Assembly: GCA_037349315.1 (NCBI GenBank)
Contig: JBAIAC010000010.1
Span: 33,210,001-33,274,000, forward strand
DNA length: 64,000 nucleotides
Reading direction: 5' to 3'
From: Chelydra serpentina
Taxonomy: Eukaryota; Chordata; Testudines; Chelydridae
The position numbers and the translations under genes are program-made. The notes under the pieces were generated by a model. It did not search any database and had not been told where the DNA came from. It was given only the letters and a program-made list of their open reading frames with translations. Below are positions 56,816 through 64,000 of the stretch, one piece after another. The stretch's first letter is position 1, and each line of letters begins with the position of its first letter.

Positions 56816-58200
56816 TGTGTCCTGACCAGTACATTGCTTAAAAAAAATTTTTTTTACAATCAGCCCCAATTGTTCATTCTTCCCATGCAGAAGATACTCA
56901 CATATTCATTTTTAAAAGGGCAAATCAACCATAATTCAGTTTATAAACTGTGAAGCTGGTTGCGAATGTCTGGATGAATATTCATTAGAGTCTCTTAATC
57001 TGCCATCGACTGTGATTCATTAGGCATATGTAAATATCACTCACTTTAATTGCCCCTAAACTGACTTAACATAATATTGTCATTAGCAAATTATTAGTTA
57101 TTTGTGTAACTAATGGTACATTATGGTGTCGACGTTAAATCGCCAAATATATGATTACAATTATGATGATGTTTTATGCTGGGTGCTTTCTAAACTATTT
57201 GATGAAATATAATGGAGTCGAATCAACTCTGGTATGTTAATAGGACAGTTGTGGAACTTTATTTTATTTTTTTATTTTTTTACACCTTGCTGGCGGCTGT
57301 AATACATGAGCCATTTACCCTACCCAGTGCTTTGATGGTTATGGATTGCCTTCGTTTTCCTTTCTCTTTCAAAGGCTGTAGTGACTTTCACATGCCTGCT
57401 TACCCCGTGTTTTACCTAATGAACTAAGTTCCAGTTAATTATTGGTGAAACTAACCTAGTTTTATGGGATACGAACTTTTAACTGAATGGCCTGTGGGAG
57501 GGGGCAGATGAGAAGGACCGTGCAGTACAAAAAGTCAATGGCACTCGTTTTAGCATTCCAATGGTGGAGACTTGTTTTTTTTCCCTCTGATTCCCCATAC
57601 CCCTTTTTAGGTGTTTTTTGCACTTTTATTTTTTTTCTAACTCACTGACTTTTTTTTCACATTGGGGAAAGGGGGTCTCGTTTTGATCATTTGATCCACT
57701 GACTTTTCAGTGCTTCTAATGGTTACAAATCACACAGGCAGTTTGGAAGAATGAATGCAGAGCTGACAAACTGAAGGCAAAGCCTGCAATTAACATTTTT
57801 TTTAAAGCCGTTTAATTGTCAAACTGATAATGATAGGAATATGTTTGTGTGAATGAGTTAATAGTGTCCTCAAAGGCTTTTAGCAGTTCCCATCCCTGAA
57901 TGCCAATACATTTATGGGGCTGTTGATGTTTATAGACCCAAGAAATTAAGAAAGAAGGCAAATTCCCATTTCCATCCTTGATAACCCTTTAAATTAAGGT
58001 GACAAATATTCATTTAATATAGATTTAATAAAACAGTTGTTGTATGATATAAAACAGATGCTTATTAAAACACTTTTACTGAGAATTAATGAAAATGAAA
58101 ATGTAATGAATGCAGATCTAGTTACAAATAATACAAAGCCTCCAAAGGAACATTTTAGGTAGCTCAATTATATTCAAATAACATGTAGCAACTACACTAC
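56816..58200. other. repeat-poor AT-rich stretch, candidate conserved non-coding DNA
   Basis: I recognise no transposable element across about 1.4 kb, which is unusual for this window. Two parts look constrained by composition: 56930-57190 ('gatgaatattcattagagtc', 'cattagcaaattattagtta', 'atatgattacaattatgatg') and 57770-58150 ('ccgtttaattgtcaaactga', 'caaatattcatttaatatag'). They are dense in TAATTA/ATTA and CATTT-like words typical of homeodomain and POU sites. No protein is encoded. Constraint cannot be shown from one genome. Confidence 0.3.
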
Positions 58201-58611
58201 TCAGACTAACGTTCTGAGCCAGATCCTCAGCTTATGCAAACAGGCAAAGCTCCACGGACGTCAGCAGAGCTGAGCTGATGTATGCCTGCTGAGAATCTGG
58301 CCGTCCAGATTTAATAATACATTTATTTTATGTTAAATAGATTACTGCAAAACAATTCTGGGAATTTTTCCGTGAATTCTGGGCCTACGGTGTTTTGCAT
58401 CCCCTTTTGTTTCCACTTTCTGTAAATATTCTAGCATATGAATTTACTGGAACAATTTTTCTTTATGGGACTGATCCAGGATCTGCTGAAGTCAATGGGA
58501 GCCTTTCCACTGACTTTAATGGGCACATTTTTCAGCAACTATTGAAGAAAATTCACAAGAAGCAAATGTTGAATTTATAAATCAGAGTGTCACACCAGAA
58601 GCCTATATCTA

Positions 58612-58865
58612 AGTGCTTATCTACATGCGGAGTTGCATCGGTTTGACTAAAGATATGATTTTAAACTGACTTAGTTATACCAGCACAAAAGACTGTGTGG
58701 ACATTCTTATTGTGGTTTAAATCTGACTAATTTTGGTTTAACTGAATTTGATTAGGAACAAGTTTAAACTAAAATAAACACTCTAAAAGTGAAATAAGAT
58801 TGTCCAGTCCACACAGGGGTTTGCACTAGTTTAACTAAACTGGAGCACATTTGAGTGTAGATACT
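58612..58865. mobile_element. TIR-like element fragment ('ctacatgcggagttg' type)
   Basis: The left phrase 'gtgcttatctacatgcggag' and the right phrase 'tttgagtgtagatactccct' are roughly inverted, with 'gtttaaatctgactaatttt' and 'gtttaactaaactggagcac' between. This fits a decayed non-autonomous DNA transposon. Superfamily unknown. Confidence 0.5.
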
Positions 58866-60796
58866 CCCTACTAGTTACATTCAAAAGGAACCAAAACATA
58901 CCATGTGACCTACATGTGCAATCAAGACAGCTCAAATGTTGAGTGGTGAATATTTGCAACAAATCGCTAGCAAATGAACTACAGTTCAAATACATTTTTG
59001 TGTGAATAAATTTGAATAATGAATAAATTTGAGGTATCTGTTTATGGAACATTTACATATAGAGGGGAGGGAAAGCAAAAATCATTGAATAATCATTGCA
59101 AATTATTTGGTCACCCCAACTGAAACATATGCATTTGATATGTAATAGGAGGAGCACTATAAAAGCTATTATGTAGCTATTACTGTTCAATAAGGGTGTA
59201 ATTCATTGCACTTTCAGGGTGTCCAATTGTGCAGGCTCACTGGGTCTGATCGAACCCCCAGTGATGGATCTGCAAAGCAGGGGACTACAACTCCCATCAG
59301 CCCCTTCCCCATTGCACTTACCTTTCACCTGGTCAGGGAGAAGGAAAGGTCCTGAACCAGGGTGTGGCTGGGCTCTGATTGGGCATGGGCACCACAGGGC
59401 TGCAGGGAACTGGAAAAAAGCCCCAGGACTGTGGCCAGGACTGCATGTGGGATGGGCTCTAACTGTCGGTCATCACAGTTGAATACAGGTATGTGTGGGA
59501 CTTGTGGAATCAGCAGCGGCTGGGCGGGGAGCCAGTGCATAGGGGTCTTATGAGAGATATTAACTTAGCTTGGATTGGACAGCTGCAAATGCATGTTTGC
59601 TTGAATAGAGACTGGGCTGGAGAGGGCACCCCCAGGTGCCAGGCTTGAAGAGCCCCAACTCCCAAAGGGTCTGCCCCCAGAGAACCAAACAGGAGCTGTT
59701 ATTGCTCACTTTGAGCTGTAACTGTTTAAGCCTCGGTGCCTAGGATCTCTGCAACCTTCCCCTCTGCCAGCCCTAGTAAAAACTTTTCCCTTAGCCATGT
59801 GTCTGGGTGGCTATTGGGACCCACCAGGGCTAGCACCTACAAGGCCAACTTTGTAGCACCTACATTGCTTGCCTCTGAGACGCAGTACATTGGGCAAGCT
59901 ACTGGCACACCAAGGGTTTGGGGTAGAGTTACATCAGTAATTAGCACCCCACTGAAGTCAATAGAAAGATTTTCATGTTTTACATGCCTGGAGTACAGAA
60001 TGCATAGGGAAGCAAAATCCATCCCCACAAGCCAGGGCTGGGACATGAGCTATAACGATGACTGTAGCACCTCCAAGCCAGATGCATAAGCTACAGCGTC
60101 ACTGAAGCTTCATGAAGGCAGGTGCATACGCTCATTCACAGTCTCGCTCCTTGAATGCCCTCATTGTGCTCTTTGATACTGGATTATGTGGAGCCTGCCT
60201 AGAACCCCTTTCTGTAAGGTATGGAGGGGAGGATAGCGCACTGGACTGGAACTCCGGAAAGCTGGGTTCTATTCACAGATCTGGCCTGACGGAAAGAGCT
60301 CTGTGTTATTACTCCCATACAGCCACTCCGCTAGCAACCCCCAGCATATCCCCTATATAGGATTTAAGTGGTGTAGAAGGACTTGTGAAGACCTTGTTCA
60401 TCATAGGTGAATTTTCAGAGATGGTCCAATTTTCAGAGGTGCCGAGTACCCACAGGCACTATTGATATTATCAATAAAAATGTTTTTAATTGATTGATGT
60501 GCATGACATATGTTTCCTACTATTCATGCCGTGCATTGGTGACAGGAAGCTAACCCTAAATGAGCATGTGAGAACCTTACTGTAAGGTTCCTTACCCACA
60601 TCTCATTTCAAGCCACTTCTTGAGCGTTATTGTGCTCTAGATGGTTTATTTTGCATGGCATAATGAAATAGGAATTTCCAAAATGTCCCCATGAGTCTAT
60701 GGATTTTAGCTCATTTTTTTCGACACAATATAGTTTATGTCACTTAAAAGGCTTCAGCAGCTCATGGATAACTGAAAATGAAATATAAATAAGTAA
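58866..60796. other. unassigned; GC-richer 59220-59780
   Basis: No gene is recognised. 59220-59780 has higher GC and phrases such as 'gactacaactcccatcagcc'. Frames of 60-87 codons overlap on both strands and lack motifs. A tRNA-like or MIR-like phrase sits at 60225-60300. Confidence 0.35.
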
Positions 60797-60869
60797 GGGC
60801 CTGATCCAGCATTCATTCCCAGTCACTGGAGTCTTTTCCACTGTCTCCAGTGAGCTTTGGATCAGGCCC
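60797..60869. mobile_element. very short TIR element (GGGCCTGATCC ends)
   Basis: The 73-bp unit starts GGGCCTGATCC and ends GGATCAGGCCC, a perfect 11-bp inverted repeat, with 'cactggagtctttt' inside. It resembles short palindromic elements common in reptile genomes. Confidence 0.65.
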
Positions 60870-61109
60870 TAGATCACTTGATTTTTCAGTTTATAAAGAT
60901 ATTTACTAATAAAAAGTTGTTATATGATGAAAGCAGATGACCTGGTTTAAAAAAAAACCCGGTTTAGATGCTTACTTTCTCAGTGTGTAAAAGGAGGACA
61001 ATAATGCTTACCTGCATTTGTGTATAGCTTTTGAGAATGACAGATTAAAAGTCTTACATTTGTGCATGGACCATATTCACACCCTACACACTGCTTTGCA
61101 GCAACATTT

Positions 61110-61355
61110 GTACCGCTGTAGTGCGTCTGGTGAAGACATGCAATGCCAATGTCAGAGAGCTCTCCCGTTGGCATAATTACTCCACCTCCGAGAGAGAGGC
61201 GGAAGCTGTCTTGGCGGGAAAGCGTCTCTTGCCGGCATACCACTGGTGCGGACAGCGCTTAGGTCGATGTAGCTTACATAGTTCCGGGGTGTGTGTGTCT
61301 TTTTCACACCCCTAAGTGATGTAAGGTACATCTACTTAAGCCATAGTGTAGACCT
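61110..61355. mobile_element. Harbinger-like short element, right part
   Basis: Words 'gagagctctcccgttggcat', 'gcttaggtcgatgtagctta' and the right end 'catagtgtagacctgcccaa' match a turtle TIR-element family whose ends resemble Harbinger. The left end is not clear. Confidence 0.6.
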
Positions 61356-61409
61356 GCCCAAAGAAACCAAGTGATTTGATCTCTGTGATGAGTCCTGGCC
61401 AGGCCTGTC

Positions 61410-61800
61410 AGTAAAAAGCTGGAAAGGAAATTGGAGGTGACAGAAACCATTTTGAACAAAGACTCTATCTTGCTAGAGTAAGTTTTAGACATATATTTTC
61501 ACTTTTATTTGCTTGAAAGCATCTCTGTGTTTATCTCTTTTACTGGGTATCACTTAAGCCAGGCTCTTTTGTTAATAAACTTGTTTTACTTTTACAATAA
61601 GCCAATTCAGTGTTGTGTTTGAAGGGAAGGGTGTATTTACCTTAGTTAAACTGATAAGCTGTGACGTACTGACTCTTTCACAGCGCAGCGAACTTAATAT
61701 CTTCTGTGCATGCACCGTGTTAGGGGCTGTGCATTGCTGAGAAACATCTCTGAGGAGCTTGGGGGCTAGAGTTCACTGCCTGCTGCGTGCTAGGTGAGAT
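61410..61800 (+). mobile_element. LTR-like fragment
   Basis: The polyadenylation-like 'gttaataaacttgttttact' and 'taagctgtgacgtactgact' resemble the 3' half of the LTR at 47234 ('gttaataaacttgtttttgt'). I read it as a truncated relative. Ends are uncertain. Confidence 0.45.
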
Positions 61801-61859
61801 ATGGGCCAGGAGAGCCTCGAGGAGTATGCTGGTGAAGAAGCCAGACAGATGTGGTAGTG

Positions 61860-63299
61860 AGCTGACACACGGTCAAATCACCAGCATCCCTAAGCACGAT
61901 TTGAACCCGTGTTTCCAGATTGCATGACTCATGCTGGGCTATCCATAATAATAATTAATAATAATAATAAAAAAATAATATGCACTGTAACATGCTGCTG
62001 GAGATGCTCAAATCTACAAGTCATTGTGTTCCCTCTCTGCCTCAGCATGTCCCATCAATTCCAGTTACTTCTCCCCCCACACCCCTAACACCGCCTCAAT
62101 GGCATTTACTGTCTCTCCAAAATCCTAGTGCCCCCACACACAGTGTTCCCCCTCAATTCCAGTTAGTGCCCCTACAATCCCAGCACCCCTCAAAGCCAGT
62201 TACTGCTCCCCCCCATCTTTGGGAAGTAGGGCAAGGCTACTTTTTTGTGAGTTATCAAGAGTGTGGATGAATACATTTATATTTAGACAATATTCTGAGA
62301 CGTTTATTCTAGTGACAATTTTTAAAATAAATTTGATTTAAAATATAATACTTTCTTAAACAGCCCAAAATCACTTGCCAGCTTTTCAAAGAAATGTTTA
62401 GACACCTAAAAAGACTTAATTTCCACAAAACAAATCTTACTGTGCACATTATGCCAGAAGCCATAACATTTGTACCAAATTTAGAAATTCTAAAACAGAC
62501 ACAAGATAATTAGGATTATGGAAAATGGGCTGGGTAGCTAACAGCAGACTGGCAAATGGGTTGCTGCATTTTATAACAGAATTACATATGCTGCCAGGTT
62601 TGTTTGACATTATCTTGGGATATTATGTTTTAGCAAGGCATTCTTGTTTGTGTAGCTGAAACTTTCCTTTTCTAAGTTTGTGGAACTTCTTATTTGCCCT
62701 CACCCCAAGAAAAAACTTACATTCCTGTACCCAAGTTATAGGAAGATTTTTAAACTTTGGTTTTGGATATTAGTGGTGGTGGTACTTCTCACTTACTGTA
62801 GATGCACTTAACCCTCACTTAAATCAGTTTAGTTTAATTTAGTAATTTACTAGTATGTGCTAAACAAGGATTAAATACATCTGCATTAGGAGGTATCAAC
62901 TATTTAACCTTCAAACTTTCTAATATAGACAAGCCCTAAGTATTAGGACACAATTGCAAATAGATGCACGTTGGGTAAATGTCAATATGTATTCAGTAAT
63001 AAAACACTGAATCTGCTCATTAGGTTTGCTTCATTTGAGTGTGCAATCAGTTTTCTTTTTTAAAAATAAAAAAAGTTCCTGAGAAGGTGTGTGGGGAAAG
63101 CCTATCTACAGAACAGGTGAGACAGTTAACCAACGCTCCTAAGGCTAGAGTTTTTTTCTACATGATTTTTCTGTTGAGAATTTTGTTGTAGAAAGGAATC
63201 AAGTATGAAAAAAAGTTTTCCAAAAGGCAAAGAACAAACACTTCTTTTAAACCTCTCATGCTGTTCTAAGTCTCATGAATCATCTTGCTCAATCTTGAA
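61860..63299. other. mostly unassigned; TIR fragment at about 62795-62940
   Basis: A (TAA)n-like AT-rich run lies at 61947-61980. The segment ending 'atatagacaagccctaagta' near 62941 looks like the right end of a short DNA transposon. No gene is recognised. Confidence 0.4.
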
Positions 63300-63425
63300 T
63301 CAATATTCTTGGGAGGGGAGAGGGAGCAGGACCTCAGGGAAGAACCAGGGCAGGAGGCCGGGCCTTGGGGGTAGAGGTGGGGGCAAGGGTGTCTGGTTTT
63401 CAGCAGTTAGAAAGTTGGCAGCCCT
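63300..63425. mobile_element. right-end fragment of a GTTGGCAGCCCTA element
   Basis: The segment 'gtctggttttcagcagttag', then 'aaagttggcagcccta', is the terminal sequence of a G-rich non-autonomous element common in turtles. The matching left end is absent. Confidence 0.45.
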
Positions 63426-64000
63426 ACTGTGGAGTGGAGTGGAGCTTCACTGGTTCTAATGCCAGAGGAACCTGTGCACTTGTGGAGAAGGCACTGAATT
63501 TGGCTCTCATAAACGGAACTTAAGCCCCTGAGATCTAAAAGATACATTTCATCTGGTCTTTGGAACATTTCTACAGGAATTGGTTCACTGAACAGCCTCA
63601 CTACAGCTGACCCTCTCTAGCGGGTATAAGATAACCATTAACATACCTGTGATATATCTTGAGGATATTTCAGTCTCTATAGAAATCATGCACAACAGAT
63701 ACATGGGATCATGGAGAGAGGACATGGAAGAGAGCCAAATCATCTAACCCTTTCCCCCAGAACATCTAAACATACAGGATATGATCCTGCTCACAGTGCA
63801 GCCAATAGCAAATCTCTTTAAAGTTCTCAGAGGCACAGTCCATGGAGAGGGAAGCTCAAGCAGATTTAAACCACTTTTGCATTCTCCTGATTCTGTGCTA
63901 CTCCAGAGGCCACAATAACCCTCAGTGGACTTTAGGTAGCCCTAAATTACAGCAGCTCAAGCCAAGCTGCCTGCATGCAGCTGCCTTGGCTCATAATTCC

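Noticed and set aside
1..64000. CRISPR array, bacterial operons or phage genes
   Set aside because: There is no regular repeat-spacer array and no dense coding. The repeat families are those of a vertebrate genome.

Overview
The window reads as non-coding reptile DNA packed with transposable elements, most likely from a turtle (probably Cryptodira). The evidence is the mix of families: two tRNA-derived SINEs with a CR1-like 3' tail of the type known from hidden-necked turtles, CR1 LINEs, MIR-type SINEs, Penelope-like elements (PLEs), a two-gene PIF/Harbinger transposon with many short relatives, hAT-type short elements, a Ty3/Gypsy relic and several solo LTRs. I recognise no host gene exon. 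The long open frames are retroelement relics or low-complexity artefacts, so the region is probably intergenic or deep intronic. Family names come from remembered family features; boundaries rest on terminal repeats and target-site duplications (TSDs) that I could read.

0-24 kb: a decayed but structurally nearly complete PIF/Harbinger transposon (1972-5917) carries a Myb/SANT-like gene on + and a HARBI1-type transposase on -. A hAT-type element sits in the first gene and a SINE in the second. Next come an AT-rich element with terminal inverted repeats (TIRs) (7.3-8.1 kb), a foldback unit with perfect 44-bp arms (9987-10596), a CR1 broken by a Harbinger-type element that itself holds a SINE (10.9-12.2 kb), further Harbinger-type elements, a long CR1 (17.0-18.7 kb), a GATA microsatellite, a solo LTR (20313-21152) and a TA-flanked element with a C-rich minisatellite core (22.8-23.9 kb).

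24-46 kb: a Ty3/Gypsy relic on - (24362-28636) keeps LTRs and pieces of gag, protease, reverse transcriptase (RT), RNase H and integrase. Short PLE tails carry hammerhead-like motifs; one is a 70-bp-armed inverted dimer. A solo LTR lies at 39.9-40.5 kb. At 41.3-42.7 kb three insertions are nested: hAT-type, then an LTR-like element with tRNA-like boxes, then a Harbinger-type element. A PLE with RT and GIY-YIG endonuclease relics (42.8-45.3 kb) is split by a CR1.

46-64 kb: a solo LTR inside a MIR (47.2-48.4 kb), LTR-like blocks, a second inverted PLE dimer split by a hAT-type element (50.5-51.0 kb), a solo LTR inside a TIR element (51.6-52.4 kb), and a sparse AT-rich stretch at 56.8-58.2 kb that could hold conserved non-coding elements.

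The autonomous elements that can be read are dead: Gypsy, PLE and CR1 RTs each have substituted catalytic aspartates, and the Harbinger transposase lacks two of its three acidic residues. The most unusual structure is the recurrence of head-to-head PLE tail dimers whose junction falls at the hammerhead motif.
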